Positions 1-7,245 of a stretch of DNA of 24,758 bases are shown in pieces. This stretch comes from a virus. The translations under genes were made by a program, and so were the position numbers. The stretch is from positions 1 to 24,758 of IMG/VR virus record IMGVR_UViG_3300032285_003852. One strand, written 5' to 3'. Position 1 is the stretch's first letter. Each line of letters begins with the position of its first letter. Below the pieces are notes generated by a model. It did not search any database. It saw only the letters and a program-made list of their open reading frames with translations, and was not told where the DNA came from.

Positions 1-1
1 A

Positions 2-94
2 CAAGGTCTTGCAAATTTTGCAGCGGATAGACAAGATAAACTTGAATTCTGGGCTTGGTGGTTAAGATCAAGTTTAAAACAAACAATAAATTAG
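2..94 (+). CDS. 3' end of an unidentified phage protein (partial)
   Basis: An open frame enters from the left edge and stops with TAG at 92-94. The 30 visible C-terminal residues are rich in Trp, Ala and Gln (ending LKQTIN). The stop lies 9 bases before the endolysin ATG and inside that gene's AGGAG ribosome site, so the two genes are probably co-transcribed. Position just upstream of a lysin would suit a late structural protein, but too little is visible to name a family. Confidence 0.6.
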   Translation, partial: QGLANFAADRQDKLEFWAWWLRSSLKQTIN

Positions 95-103
95 GAGATT
101 AAA

Positions 104-850
104 ATGGCAGCAGCAAAAGGAACAGCAGCACTTCTCGTTGAGATTGCTTTAAAAGAAGAGGGTTATGTAGAAGGCCCTAAAGATAATGAAACAAAATATG
201 GAGCTTTTACAAAAGCAAACTTTTTGCCTTGGTGCGGAAGTTTTGTAATGTGGTGTGCAAACCAGGCTGGAGTTAAGATTCCTAATACCGTATCAACTAT
301 GGCTGGAGCAGCAGCATTTAAAAAGATGGGCACTTGGACGGATGCAAATGTTGCAAAGCCAGAGCCTGGAGACATTGTTTATTTTGACTTTATGGCAGGA
401 GGAGCTCCAATTGAGCACGTTGGAATTGTTGTAAAAGACAATGGAGATGGCACAGTAACAACAATTGAAGGAAACACAGCTGGAGATAAAAAGAAATCTG
501 GATCACAGGCAAATGGCGGAGAAGCTGTAAAAAAGATTCGTGCATATAAGAAAAATCCTAAAGGTATACCAGTATTTATTGAAGGATTTGGACGCCCTAA
601 TTATAAAGGTAATGATGTAAATGCATCAGTTCCAGCAGCAATAATTCCAGCGTTCCCTGGCCAAATAAAGCCTGGAGATAAAGGAGATGCTGTTAAGATT
701 GTACAGCATGCTTTAACTTTAGTTGAAGATGGCGATTATGGTCCAGCTACTAAAGCAAAGGTAGTTGCATTTCAAGATAACCATGACTTGGTAGATTCCA
801 ATGGAATAATTGGTCCTAAAACTTGGGCGGAGCTAGTTAAACTTCTATGA
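104..850 (+). CDS. Endolysin: CHAP peptidase plus peptidoglycan-binding domain
   Basis: Predicted lytic enzyme of 248 residues that cuts peptidoglycan peptides at the end of infection. Residues about 5-150 look like a CHAP (NlpC/P60-type) cysteine peptidase: Cys44 in LPWCGSFVMW, His105 in PIEHVGIVV and Glu122/Asn124 in IEGN fit the catalytic set, and PEPGDIVYF is a typical core strand. Residues about 186-248 form a PG_binding_1-like repeat (GDAVKIVQ, DGDYGPATKAKV, GIIGPKTW). There is no signal peptide, so it needs a holin; two candidates lie at 5044-5509. The start has a good AGGAG 7 bases upstream. Its stop overlaps the next start (ATGA). Family call is confident; exact bond specificity (amidase or endopeptidase) cannot be read from sequence. 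Confidence 0.9.
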   Translation: MAAAKGTAALLVEIALKEEGYVEGPKDNETKYGAFTKANFLPWCGSFVMWCANQAGVKIPNTVSTMAGAAAFKKMGTWTDANVAKPEPGDIVYFDFMAGGAPIEHVGIVVKDNGDGTVTTIEGNTAGDKKKSGSQANGGEAVKKIRAYKKNPKGIPVFIEGFGRPNYKGNDVNASVPAAIIPAFPGQIKPGDKGDAVKIVQHALTLVEDGDYGPATKAKVVAFQDNHDLVDSNGIIGPKTWAELVKLL

Positions 851-1428
851 AAATAAAAGATCTGTTAGAAGAAGCCAGATCTGAAAATAAGTTAGCATTT
901 GTTAAAGGTTATGCAAACATAAACGTAGACTGGAATTACCTTGTAGAGCAAATTGATATTGCATTATCTACCAAGAAAAAAGAAGAGCTTGGAGATTTTG
1001 GAATTTGTTTACAAGAAAATAATTTAGTTGTAAGAGATTTATTTTATATGACAGTTGTGTCTTCATATCCAACTAAAAGTAAAGAAATCAATGCTATTGC
1101 AAACACTTTATCAAAAGACATTTGGGATGTTGAAGAATATAGAATGCCTCAAGTTTCTTATTTTGTAAACTTAGTTTCTAAAAACACTAATGTTTTTAAT
1201 AAGACTACAGTTGGACCTCATACAGATCCAACAGATGCAATATTTTTACAATTAGTAGGTAATGCAACTTGGAATACCTATAGTAAAGATAACCTAAAAG
1301 ACCCAATTGCTTCAGAAGTGGTTTACCCAGGAGACATAATTATAATACCTACTGGTGTATATCATGAGGTAGATGCTGTTAATCCGAGAGCTGGAATACA
1401 GTTTTGTTTCCCAGAGTTTATAGAATAA
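847..1428 (+). CDS. JmjC/cupin-like Fe(II)-dependent oxygenase-family protein
   Basis: A 193-residue protein with a likely double-stranded beta-helix fold. His125-x-Asp127 in VGPHTDP and His173 in PTGVYHEVD could form the 2-His-1-carboxylate iron site, and VVYPGDIIIIPTG is a typical cupin strand before the distal His. The N-terminus (DLLEEARSENKLAFVKGY) resembles those of the two minus-strand proteins at 20849-21409 and 21406-21984 (EAKSEGKHYAVFKNW), so the three look like paralogues. It overlaps the endolysin stop by 4 bases, so translation is likely coupled. The substrate is unknown; virion, nucleotide or small-molecule hydroxylation are all possible. A non-catalytic cupin is the alternative. 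Confidence 0.6.
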   Translation: MKIKDLLEEARSENKLAFVKGYANINVDWNYLVEQIDIALSTKKKEELGDFGICLQENNLVVRDLFYMTVVSSYPTKSKEINAIANTLSKDIWDVEEYRMPQVSYFVNLVSKNTNVFNKTTVGPHTDPTDAIFLQLVGNATWNTYSKDNLKDPIASEVVYPGDIIIIPTGVYHEVDAVNPRAGIQFCFPEFIE

Positions 1429-1441
1429 AGTTAGGTGCTAT

Positions 1442-1627
1442 ATGCCAGTATATGAGTATAAGTGTAAATTAGATTCTGCACATGCAACTCTTTCTGTTAC
1501 TAGATCAATTTCTGAAGAAGATCCAGGGTACAGATGTGAGGAATGTGAATCTGAAATGACCAGGCACTTTAGTCCCTTTGGAATTCAGTTTAAAGGTAAT
1601 GGATTCTATAAGACAGATAATCGTTAA
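1442..1627 (+). CDS. FmdB-like zinc-ribbon protein
   Basis: A 61-residue protein whose start MPVYEYKC is the signature of the FmdB/CxxC_CxxC_SSSS putative regulatory zinc ribbons. Cys32-x2-Cys35 is intact, but the first knuckle has only Cys8, with His14 as a possible substitute ligand, so the usual first CxxC is degenerate. The C-terminal FSPFGIQFKGNGFYKTD also fits the family, whose members end in a GxGFYxTD-type motif. It sits 13 bases after the cupin gene. The role is unknown in general; nucleic-acid or protein binding is assumed. Confidence 0.75.
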   Translation: MPVYEYKCKLDSAHATLSVTRSISEEDPGYRCEECESEMTRHFSPFGIQFKGNGFYKTDNR

Positions 1628-1632
1628 TAGGG

Positions 1633-1638
1633 TATAAT
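1633..1638 (+). promoter_or_regulatory. -10 box of a predicted leaderless promoter
   Basis: TATAAT ends exactly 6 bases before the ATG at 1645, so transcription would start at or next to the A of the start codon. No Shine-Dalgarno sequence is present. A possible weak -35 (AAGACA, 1610-1615) is 17 bases upstream. Confidence 0.6.
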
Positions 1639-1644
1639 AAATAT

Positions 1645-2334
1645 ATGACTGATCCCAATTACCCATATCGTGCTGCCACCGCTCAAGAATTAGAACTGCT
1701 TGCTGCTCCTAATGCTCTTAATTCAATTAAAGAATTAGCAGATGCAATTGTAGACGTTTCTGCAATCAATAAAAATGTTCTTCCTTCTCAAGATAACCAA
1801 TATACACTTGGAAATTCACAAAAAAGATGGAAATCCATCTCAATTGGTGAAGGTACGATATATATTACAGATGCTGTATTGGGCACAGAAGTGGGATTGA
1901 CAATCAACAATGGAATATTTTTTATTAATGGTATTTCTCAAGCGCAGCTTCCAAATGTTAAAGTTACTAATTTAACATTTAATGATAGTACAGTGCAAAC
2001 TACTGCTTATGTTCCAGGAAATATAAATATTCGTACCCCAGCCATGGGTAACACATTAACCGTAGATTTAGCAACAGATACTTATGTTCATCAACATGTG
2101 AATAGCGGAAATTTAAATATTACCTTGATTAACCCAACTGCTGGAAGAACGGTAGAAGTTTTATTGATGTGGGGAAATACTTCGGGCGGATCGATTAGCA
2201 TTAATGGTATTTCTGGCAGCAATATAAGCAATGGAAGCAATGGGTTTTCAATTAGTAAACGTTTAAATTCTATTCGTTTTTACTGTATTGACAACAATTT
2301 TACAGAAACCTTTGCAATAGTTACCACTTCATAA
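1645..2334 (+). CDS. Tail-fibre-like virion protein
   Basis: A 229-residue protein with features of phage fibre proteins: a short N-terminal region, then YTLGNSQKRWKSISIG followed by GTIYITD (about residues 54-74), a motif common in fibre shafts, then beta-rich Asn/Ser/Thr/Gly repeats to the C-terminus (SGGSISINGISGSNISN). No catalytic motif is visible. It is transcribed from its own leaderless-type promoter and precedes the secreted PA14 protein. A role in host recognition is inferred from composition and motif only; receptor and chaperone are not identifiable. Confidence 0.6.
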   Translation: MTDPNYPYRAATAQELELLAAPNALNSIKELADAIVDVSAINKNVLPSQDNQYTLGNSQKRWKSISIGEGTIYITDAVLGTEVGLTINNGIFFINGISQAQLPNVKVTNLTFNDSTVQTTAYVPGNINIRTPAMGNTLTVDLATDTYVHQHVNSGNLNITLINPTAGRTVEVLLMWGNTSGGSISINGISGSNISNGSNGFSISKRLNSIRFYCIDNNFTETFAIVTTS

Positions 2335-2352
2335 TTAAACTAACATATCTGC

Positions 2353-2358
2353 TATAAT
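2353..2358 (+). promoter_or_regulatory. Extended -10 promoter of the PA14 protein gene
   Basis: TGCTATAAT (2350-2358) is an extended -10 element (TGnTATAAT). The predicted start near 2365 falls inside the left arm of the dyad at 2361-2390. Confidence 0.6.
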
Positions 2359-2360
2359 TA

Positions 2361-2390
2361 CTAAGTAAGCAAAAATATTGCATTACTTAG
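2361..2390 (+). promoter_or_regulatory. Dyad/5' hairpin overlapping the transcription start and ribosome site
   Basis: CTAAGTAA (2361-2368) is perfectly repeated in reverse as TTACTTAG (2383-2390). With a single bulged A at 2382 the stem extends inward by GCAA/TTGC, leaving a 5-base loop. The right arm shares its last two bases with the AGGAG (2389-2393) of the TTG-start gene. It can act as a DNA operator or as a hairpin at the very 5' end of the mRNA. Confidence 0.6.
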
Positions 2391-2401
2391 GAGATACCTA
2401 G

Positions 2402-5047
2402 TTGACTAGAAAGTTACAGTATTCTTTAACCAGCCTTTTTATAATCGGCTGGCTTTTCCTTTTTGGGCCAAGTAATGCTCATGCTGATGAAGTTACAGTT
2501 CAAGTAACTCCAATTGATCCTTCAGTTATAGACACAGCAACAGTAACCACTCCTATTACAATTCAGATAGTAGAAAGTAAAATTACTACTGCTCAAGAGA
2601 CTTTAAATAATGCATCTCAAACTCAGGGTAATGCTATCATTCAAACTATTCAATCTAATGTGCCAAATACAGACACAACAACAGCCATATCAATTGCCAC
2701 AACTCAACAACCAATTAAGGAAGCAGTTGAGTCAGCAACAGCAATTATTTCAGAAGCACATAATGCTATTCAAGCAGCACAAACTGCAATTCAAATTTCA
2801 GTATCTGCACAAACAAATGTTGAAACTCAAACTGCAGTAGTAACGCAAGCCGTTACTACTTTAGAAACAAAAAAAACAGAATTAAAAACTACAACAGTAA
2901 CTAATCAAGCAGCAGAAGTTGCTTTAAATACACAGACCCCAATTACTATTGCAGCTCAAGAAGCTAATGCTGTAGCACGTACAGCCAATGATGTTGCACA
3001 AGCTGCTGTAACTCCAGCTAATGAAGCTGTTGCTGCACAGGTTCCTGTTGTTACTGCAGCTCAAGAAGCTAAAGATGCAGCGCAAGTACCCGTTGATGCT
3101 AATACAACTCCAGGATTAAAGGTAGAGGTTTACAATGTACAGGGTCAGAACAACGCTCCAGTACTTCCAGCAAACGCTGTTCCTATTCGTACATTTACAG
3201 ATACAAATGGTATTAATGAGCAATGGGGCAGCGGACTAGTTGCTGGTTCTAATCGTTCTGAAGATGTGATCGTTAAGTACTCTGGCAATATTACTTTTCC
3301 AGTTGGTGGAACTATACGTTTTTATGCTCCAGGAGATGACGGAGTAAGAGTAATTATTGATGATAAAACAATTATAAATGACTGGTATGACAAAGGCGGT
3401 GGAGGATCAACATCCATGGAAAATTTTAATTCTAACACACCTTATCCATTCACACTTTGGTACTATGAAAATGGCGGAGGAGCCTGGGTGCAGTTTTATT
3501 GGCACATTGGACAGGGATACACAATTGTTCCTGGTTCAGCTTTCTCACAGTCATCTGCTACTCCAGAACAGTTAGCTATTCTTGCAGCTGCTCAAACAGT
3601 ATTAACAACAGAAAAAACAACTTTAACTCAGTTACAACAAACAGCTACTACTGCACAACAAAATGCTGATAATGCTTTACAGACATATATAAGTGCTAAT
3701 CAAGCTATGGTTCAAGCTGAATCTATTCAGGCACCAATACAGCAAGCTGCTTGGGATACTCGTGCTGCAGTTCAAACCGCACAGCAAAACCTAACAACGG
3801 CTCAACAAAACCTAACAACAGAACAACAAAACCTAACAATTGCAAATCAAAACCTAACAATTGTTATTCAGACTGCAGACTCACTTGCTAATATAGCAAC
3901 AACAAAAGTAAATGAAGCAGTAACTGCAATGACAAATGCCGCTCAAGTTACAACAAATTATTATGCAGAGCAACAAAGAATAGCTGCAGAAAATGCTCGT
4001 ATTGCAGCAGAACAAGCAGCAGCACAAGCAGCAGCGGATGCTGCAGCAGCAGAAGCCAGAGCTGCAAGAGCAGCAGAATTAGCAGCACAAGCGGAAGCAA
4101 ATAGAATTGCAGCAGAAGCAGCAATTGCTGAAGCAAAAGTAGCACAAGAAAAAGCAGCAGCAGAGGCTAAAGCTGCAGAAGAAGCACGTATTGCTGCAGA
4201 ACAAGCTGCTAAAGAAGCTCAAGCAGCAGCAGATAAAGCAGCAGAAGATGCAAAAATTCAAGCAGAAAAAGATGCACAAGCAGCAGCAGACGCTGCAAAA
4301 GCAGAAGCTGAAAAAGCTGCAGCTGAATTAGCTGCTAAAGAAAAAGAAGCAGCAGATGCTGCATTGGCAGAACAAAAAGCTAAAGATGAAGCTGCTAAAG
4401 CAGAGCAGGAAGCTGCAAATGCAAAAGCTGAAGCAGATAAAAAAGCTGCAGCAGAAGCTGCAATAAAAGCAGATCAAGAAGCTAAAGCAGCAGAACAAGC
4501 AGCTAAAGATAAGGCAATAGAAGATGCTAAAAAAGCAACAGAGTCTGGAAAAGAATTAAGTAAAGAAGAAAAAATTGCAGTTGTAGCAGCATTGGTTGAA
4601 AACTTAAAACCAGGTGAATCAATTTCAGCAGCAGAAATTAAGTCTTCTGGAGTTGAATTTAAAGATTTGCCTCCAGCTACACCAGTTGAAATGAGAACTT
4701 CAGAAAGCGGAGAAGTATTAGTTATAACAGCAGAAGTTGCTGCAAATGTTGCTCTTGTGCAAGATCCAGCGGCTTTAGCAACAGCTTTATTTACAGACCC
4801 AGGAGCTGCATTAGCCGCTCTTGGAAGCATTGGTGCAGATATGACACCAGGAGAAAGAAAAGAAGCAACAGATATGGTTGTTGCAACAGTTGTGGCAGCA
4901 GGTGCAGCAATGAATGCTGTAGGTGTTGCAGCAGGTTCCACTGGAGGATCTACAGGTGGCTCTCGTTCAGGCGGGGGTAATTCTGGAGGATCAGGTGGAG
5001 GAGGAGCCTCTGGTGAATCCAAGGGTGTAAGAAGGAGAAAGCCATGA
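2402..5047 (+). CDS. Secreted PA14-domain coiled-coil protein
   Basis: An 881-residue protein with a TTG start, chosen because AGGAG lies 8 bases upstream and a signal peptide begins there (hydrophobic residues 10-22, likely cleavage after SNAHA near 28). Residues about 30-235 are Gln/Thr/Ala-rich helix. About 237-370 is a PA14-like beta-sandwich (VRVIIDD, DDGVRV, WVQFYW), a family that binds carbohydrate. About 395-720 is coiled coil, first with heptads NLTTAQQ, then a long Ala/Glu/Lys stretch. The tail ends in Gly/Ser-rich linker and basic RRRKP. Its stop overlaps the start of a small membrane protein. A cell-surface or virion adhesin is likely; lysis or exclusion roles cannot be ruled out. 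Confidence 0.7.
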   Translation: MTRKLQYSLTSLFIIGWLFLFGPSNAHADEVTVQVTPIDPSVIDTATVTTPITIQIVESKITTAQETLNNASQTQGNAIIQTIQSNVPNTDTTTAISIATTQQPIKEAVESATAIISEAHNAIQAAQTAIQISVSAQTNVETQTAVVTQAVTTLETKKTELKTTTVTNQAAEVALNTQTPITIAAQEANAVARTANDVAQAAVTPANEAVAAQVPVVTAAQEAKDAAQVPVDANTTPGLKVEVYNVQGQNNAPVLPANAVPIRTFTDTNGINEQWGSGLVAGSNRSEDVIVKYSGNITFPVGGTIRFYAPGDDGVRVIIDDKTIINDWYDKGGGGSTSMENFNSNTPYPFTLWYYENGGGAWVQFYWHIGQGYTIVPGSAFSQSSATPEQLAILAAAQTVLTTEKTTLTQLQQTATTAQQNADNALQTYISANQAMVQAESIQAPIQQAAWDTRAAVQTAQQNLTTAQQNLTTEQQNLTIANQNLTIVIQTADSLANIATTKVNEAVTAMTNAAQVTTNYYAEQQRIAAENARIAAEQAAAQAAADAAAAEARAARAAELAAQAEANRIAAEAAIAEAKVAQEKAAAEAKAAEEARIAAEQAAKEAQAAADKAAEDAKIQAEKDAQAAADAAKAEAEKAAAELAAKEKEAADAALAEQKAKDEAAKAEQEAANAKAEADKKAAAEAAIKADQEAKAAEQAAKDKAIEDAKKATESGKELSKEEKIAVVAALVENLKPGESISAAEIKSSGVEFKDLPPATPVEMRTSESGEVLVITAEVAANVALVQDPAALATALFTDPGAALAALGSIGADMTPGERKEATDMVVATVVAAGAAMNAVGVAAGSTGGSTGGSRSGGGNSGGSGGGGASGESKGVRRRKP
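3785..3868 (+). repeat. 21-bp tandem repeat encoding heptads
   Basis: The core CAAAACCTAACAA begins at 3785, 3806, 3827 and 3848, exactly 21 bases apart, and encodes four copies of a QNLTxxx heptad inside the coiled-coil part of the PA14 protein. Conservation at the DNA level suggests recent tandem duplication and possible length variation by slippage. Confidence 0.85.
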
Positions 5048-5214
5048 TGAAATTGATCAAAGACATAATAGATCAACTATGGACTCTCCTGGGCATGTTT
5101 ATTGCTTGGGTGGTTCTAGATGGGTCAGCAAAAACAATAGTTGGATATGCAATTATAATGACATTAGTTGTATGGGTAATTACATATTCAATTAGAAATA
5201 GAGAAGAGGAATAA
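5044..5214 (+). CDS. Small two-TM membrane protein, candidate holin
   Basis: A 56-residue ORF (MMKLIKDIIDQLW start, RNREEE end) with two hydrophobic segments, residues about 13-25 and 31-50, joined by a short VLDGSAK turn, and a charged C-terminus. That is the layout of a small class II-like holin. Its ATG overlaps the stop of the PA14 gene (ATGA), and its own stop is 1 base before the next ATG, so the three are translationally coupled. An accessory anchor for the preceding secreted protein is the alternative. No family motif is recognised. Confidence 0.6.
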   Translation: MMKLIKDIIDQLWTLLGMFIAWVVLDGSAKTIVGYAIIMTLVVWVITYSIRNREEE

Positions 5215-5215
5215 A

Positions 5216-5509
5216 ATGGCAAAAGCGTATATAGAAAAAGAACCAACACAGGTTGGCTCAGGAGCAATTGCAAGCATAAATAATATTATTGCCAGGATAG
5301 TTGCAGTATTTGCAGCATCTGGCTTATCAGTAATTGGAGCAGGAGCAGTTGTAGGAATTAGTACAATCAAAGCAGTAATATTGGCTGGAACTTTGGGAGT
5401 TGCTACAGTAGTTGAAAAACTTGCTCGTGGATTCCTAGACGATGGTAAATTAACTGTAGATGAGATTAATTCAGCATTTTCAGCAGTAGATAAAAAAGCT
5501 GCTAAATAA
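5216..5509 (+). CDS. Holin-like membrane protein
   Basis: A 97-residue protein with a short hydrophilic N-terminus, a continuous hydrophobic region of about residues 22-66 that can form two helices rich in Gly/Ala/Val (FAASGLSVIGAGAVVGI and AVILAGTLGVATVV), and a C-terminal segment FLDDGKLTVDEINSAF. Size, topology and adjacency to another small membrane protein fit a phage holin or antiholin pair serving the endolysin at 104-850. The endolysin is 4.4 kb away, so pairing is inferred. The DDGKLTxDEI segment has an EF-hand-like look but is too short to claim calcium binding. Confidence 0.55.
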   Translation: MAKAYIEKEPTQVGSGAIASINNIIARIVAVFAASGLSVIGAGAVVGISTIKAVILAGTLGVATVVEKLARGFLDDGKLTVDEINSAFSAVDKKAAK

Positions 5510-5512
5510 TGA

Positions 5513-5518
5513 TATAAT
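5513..5518 (+). promoter_or_regulatory. Extended -10 of a predicted leaderless promoter
   Basis: TGATATAAT (5510-5518) is followed by exactly 6 bases and the ATG at 5525. No Shine-Dalgarno is visible. Confidence 0.65.
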
Positions 5519-5524
5519 TGTATT

Positions 5525-5668
5525 ATGAATAAGTATCGCATTAAATTAGATATAGAGGTAGAAGTAGAAGCCTTTAATACAGAAGATGCATCAGAATATA
5601 TTCATGATATTTTTAATATAGATGACGAAATTAAAAAAGTTAATATTGTTAAAATAACAACTAAATAG
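5525..5668 (+). CDS. Small phage protein of unknown function
   Basis: A 47-residue acidic/basic alternating protein starting MNKYRIKLDIEVEVEAFN, with a beta-alpha-beta feel (two beta strands of alternating charged/hydrophobic residues around a helix with EDASEYIHDIF). Similar tiny proteins are frequent in phages but no function is known to me. The leaderless-type promoter directly in front and clean termination before the tRNA promoter support it as real. Confidence 0.6.
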   Translation: MNKYRIKLDIEVEVEAFNTEDASEYIHDIFNIDDEIKKVNIVKITTK

Positions 5669-5671
5669 TCG

Positions 5672-5701
5672 TTGACAAACCCGCTGTTTTCCGTGTATAC
5701 T
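5672..5701 (+). promoter_or_regulatory. tRNA promoter
   Basis: TTGACA (5672-5677) and TATACT (5696-5701) are separated by 18 bases, the best sigma70-like match near the tRNA genes. The tRNA-Asn begins 28 bases downstream. Confidence 0.7.
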
Positions 5702-5716
5702 TACATAGTACAGCGG
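5681..5716. promoter_or_regulatory. Inverted repeat flanking the tRNA promoter -10 box
   Basis: CCGCTGT (5681-5687) is repeated in reverse as ACAGCGG (5710-5716), with AAA and TTT extending outward after one mismatch. The arms bracket the -10 box, so this may be an operator; the right arm followed by TTTT could also form an early termination hairpin. Confidence 0.45.
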
Positions 5717-5728
5717 TTTTGTGCATAT

Positions 5729-5801
5729 TGGTCCATAGCTCAGTTGGTAGAGCGCCAAACTGTTAATTTGGATGTCCCAGGATCGAGACCTGGTGGACCA
5801 G
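5729..5801 (+). tRNA. tRNA-Asn (anticodon GUU)
   Basis: Cloverleaf by eye: acceptor TGGTCCA/TGGACCA (7 bp), D-arm GCTC/GAGC with AGTTGGTA loop, anticodon stem CCAAA/TTTGG with loop CTGTTAA (anticodon GTT), T-arm CCAGG/CCTGG with loop ATCGAGA. Base 54 is A rather than the usual T. Discriminator G. The 3' CCA is not fully encoded, so host CCA addition is needed. Confidence 0.9.
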
Positions 5802-5806
5802 CATAT

Positions 5807-5888
5807 GCCCGAATGGTGGAATCGGTATACACGACAGACTTAAAATTTGTTGCTTCACAGCATGTCGGTTCAAGTCCGACTTCGGGTA
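5807..5888 (+). tRNA. tRNA-Leu (anticodon UAA)
   Basis: Class II cloverleaf: acceptor GCCCGAA/TTCGGGT (first pair G-U), D-stem GTG/CAC, anticodon stem ACAGA/TTTGT with loop CTTAAAA (anticodon TAA), variable arm TGCT-TCAC-AGCA, T-arm GTCGG/CCGAC with TTCAAGT loop, discriminator A. It reads UUA, a codon abundant in this AT-rich window. Five bases separate it from tRNA-Asn, so both share a promoter. Confidence 0.9.
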
Positions 5889-5903
5889 CTAGAAAAGGTT
5901 AAA

Positions 5904-6137
5904 GTGTTAAATTTAACAGAAAAAGGAGTTGAAGTCTTTATTAAAAGATTTCAATCAAAAATTCAAGAATCATTTTGGAACAACTACGATCTTGTAATTT
6001 GGAAAAAAGATAGTGGCGGCTATACTGATACAAAAGGTATGTATAGAAAAGATGCTTGGGGTAAGTCAGAAAAAATTTCTGTCGACCAAAAAGGAATCTG
6101 GAAGTTGCCAAAAAAATATGTCAAATATTTTAGATAA
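5904..6137 (+). CDS. Small phage protein of unknown function
   Basis: A 77-residue basic protein. The frame is open further upstream into the tRNA-Leu gene, so the start is set at GTG 5904, which has AAAGG five bases upstream (5894-5898). Visible features are an N-terminal helix (GVEVFIKRFQSKIQESFW) and a Trp/Lys-rich centre (LVIWKKDSGGYTD, GIWKLPKKYVKYF). No family is recognised. It overlaps the WhiB-like gene by 20 bases. Confidence 0.55.
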   Translation: MLNLTEKGVEVFIKRFQSKIQESFWNNYDLVIWKKDSGGYTDTKGMYRKDAWGKSEKISVDQKGIWKLPKKYVKYFR

Positions 6138-6429
6138 TTTAGGTATAGAAAAAGATAACATAAAATGGTGGGACCTAGCTTTATGTCATGGAATGGATAC
6201 TGATCTTTTTTTTGATAAATACGAATCAGATATAAATATAGCAAAGAGCATTGATGAGGCTTGTTTGTCATGCCCAGTAATTAAATTGTGTCACGATAGT
6301 GGTATAGATAATGCAGATTACGGAGTATGGGGTGGTGTATACCTATCTTCTGGATCTACAGATAAATCAAGGAATGCACATAAAACAAAAGATGTTTGGA
6401 AAAGAATAAAGGAAAAACATGTTTATTGA
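6118..6429 (+). CDS. WhiB-family Fe-S transcription factor
   Basis: A 103-residue protein with the full WhiB signature: Cys23 (ALCHGMDTDLFF), Cys49-x2-Cys52-x5-Cys58 (EACLSCPVIKLC) to bind a [4Fe-4S] cluster, and GVWGG at 69-73, the turn typical of the family. WhiB proteins are restricted to actinobacteria and their phages, where they act with the primary sigma factor. ATG 6118 was chosen over an upstream frame extension because the family normally begins shortly before the first Cys. It overlaps neighbours on both sides. It may redirect host transcription; the target is not visible. Confidence 0.88.
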   Translation: MSNILDNLGIEKDNIKWWDLALCHGMDTDLFFDKYESDINIAKSIDEACLSCPVIKLCHDSGIDNADYGVWGGVYLSSGSTDKSRNAHKTKDVWKRIKEKHVY

Positions 6430-6736
6430 TAAAAATAAAAATCATTTTAAATATGGTATAAATCAATGGACTGGTGAGCCAAACAAACCAGTTTTTTATA
6501 ACAAAGAGATGGCTAAAAAAATAAGAGAAATTATAAAGCCTACTCCTACACTTGAAATGGATATAGTTAAGTATCCAGAATTTTTAGCAATAAGGCTGTA
6601 CGAAAATAATTTTGCACAGTATGATGGTTCAATGAGAATTAGGGTAATAGAATACGTAGAAATGGTAAAAAATATTTTGGAATCATATGGGGTAAGAGTT
6701 GAACTTGAAGGAAAACCAGGAGGGTCTGTAAAATGA
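6419..6736 (+). CDS. Conserved-type phage protein of unknown function
   Basis: A 105-residue protein. It starts inside the end of whiB (11-base overlap) and ends 4 bases into the next gene. It has an N-terminal NQWTGEPNKPVFYNKEMAKK segment and a C-terminal helix with hydrophobic spacing (IRVIEYVEMVKNILESYGVRVE). No catalytic or binding motif is seen. Tight coupling places it in one operon from 5904 to about 7474. Confidence 0.65.
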   Translation: MFIDKNKNHFKYGINQWTGEPNKPVFYNKEMAKKIREIIKPTPTLEMDIVKYPEFLAIRLYENNFAQYDGSMRIRVIEYVEMVKNILESYGVRVELEGKPGGSVK

Positions 6737-7245
6737 GTGACGATAATTATAAAAAAAGAAACTATGATGTGGCGCCCTTTAATCAAAAGCATCATGAAAC
6801 TATAGAAAATTGGAAACAAAGAACTTCAAATCGAGAATTTAGCAAAGAATTTCTTTTGGGAATTGCAAGAGATGGTGAGTATCCACCTAGAACACTTTAT
6901 AGGTTTCATGATCCAGTTGAGGCTGTTAATGCATATAATGGTTATAAAGATTGGGGTTATTCAAAAGACTTTTTAACAGTAACTCTATACAGGCCTGACG
7001 GTGAGATAACTGAAAAAGTTTTAAAAAATCCAAAAGCTTACGAGTCTTATTTTGAAAGACATCAGTTTTGGCTTATTGCAAAATATTTAAAGGAAATAAA
7101 AGATTTTATTCCAGAAAAAGAATACGACATTCTTTTAAATAAACTGGCCAAGATTTTTTATGAAGATAATTTAAGATTTAACCCAGTAAGATTTTTTGAA
7201 AATGCTGGATCAAAAATGACGGAGGCTATTGAATATAATGGATAA
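6733..7245 (+). CDS. Phage protein of unknown function
   Basis: A 170-residue soluble protein, overlapping its upstream neighbour by ATGA. It is rich in aromatic and charged residues, with motifs RDGEYPPRTLYRFHD, NAYNGYKDWGYS and VTLYRPDGEI suggesting a compact alpha/beta domain, followed by helices. I do not recognise a family. Overlap on both ends supports it as a real gene in the whiB operon. Confidence 0.65.
   Translation: MSDDNYKKRNYDVAPFNQKHHETIENWKQRTSNREFSKEFLLGIARDGEYPPRTLYRFHDPVEAVNAYNGYKDWGYSKDFLTVTLYRPDGEITEKVLKNPKAYESYFERHQFWLIAKYLKEIKDFIPEKEYDILLNKLAKIFYEDNLRFNPVRFFENAGSKMTEAIEYNG

Noticed and set aside
847-1428. TauD-type taurine dioxygenase
   Set aside because: Too short (193 versus about 280 residues) and lacks the C-terminal Arg motif of TauD.
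3948-4279. Minus-strand Leu- and Cys/Phe-rich ORFs
   Set aside because: Direct reverse-complement shadows of GCA/GAA/AAA repeats; composition is not protein-like.
4474-5076. 200-residue minus-strand ORF opposite the PA14 gene
   Set aside because: Pro/Ala/Thr-rich mirror of the Gly/Ala/Glu codons on the plus strand; no ribosome site, no motif.
5216-5509. EF-hand calcium-binding protein
   Set aside because: The DDGKLTxDEI segment is a single incomplete loop next to hydrophobic helices; holin-like topology is the better fit.
5073-5541. Two minus-strand ORFs opposite the holin-like genes
   Set aside because: The plus-strand genes have overlapping starts, ribosome sites and membrane helices; the minus-strand frames have no signals.
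5672-5902. 76-residue ORF across the tRNA genes
   Set aside because: Runs through both tRNAs and their promoter; no ribosome site.
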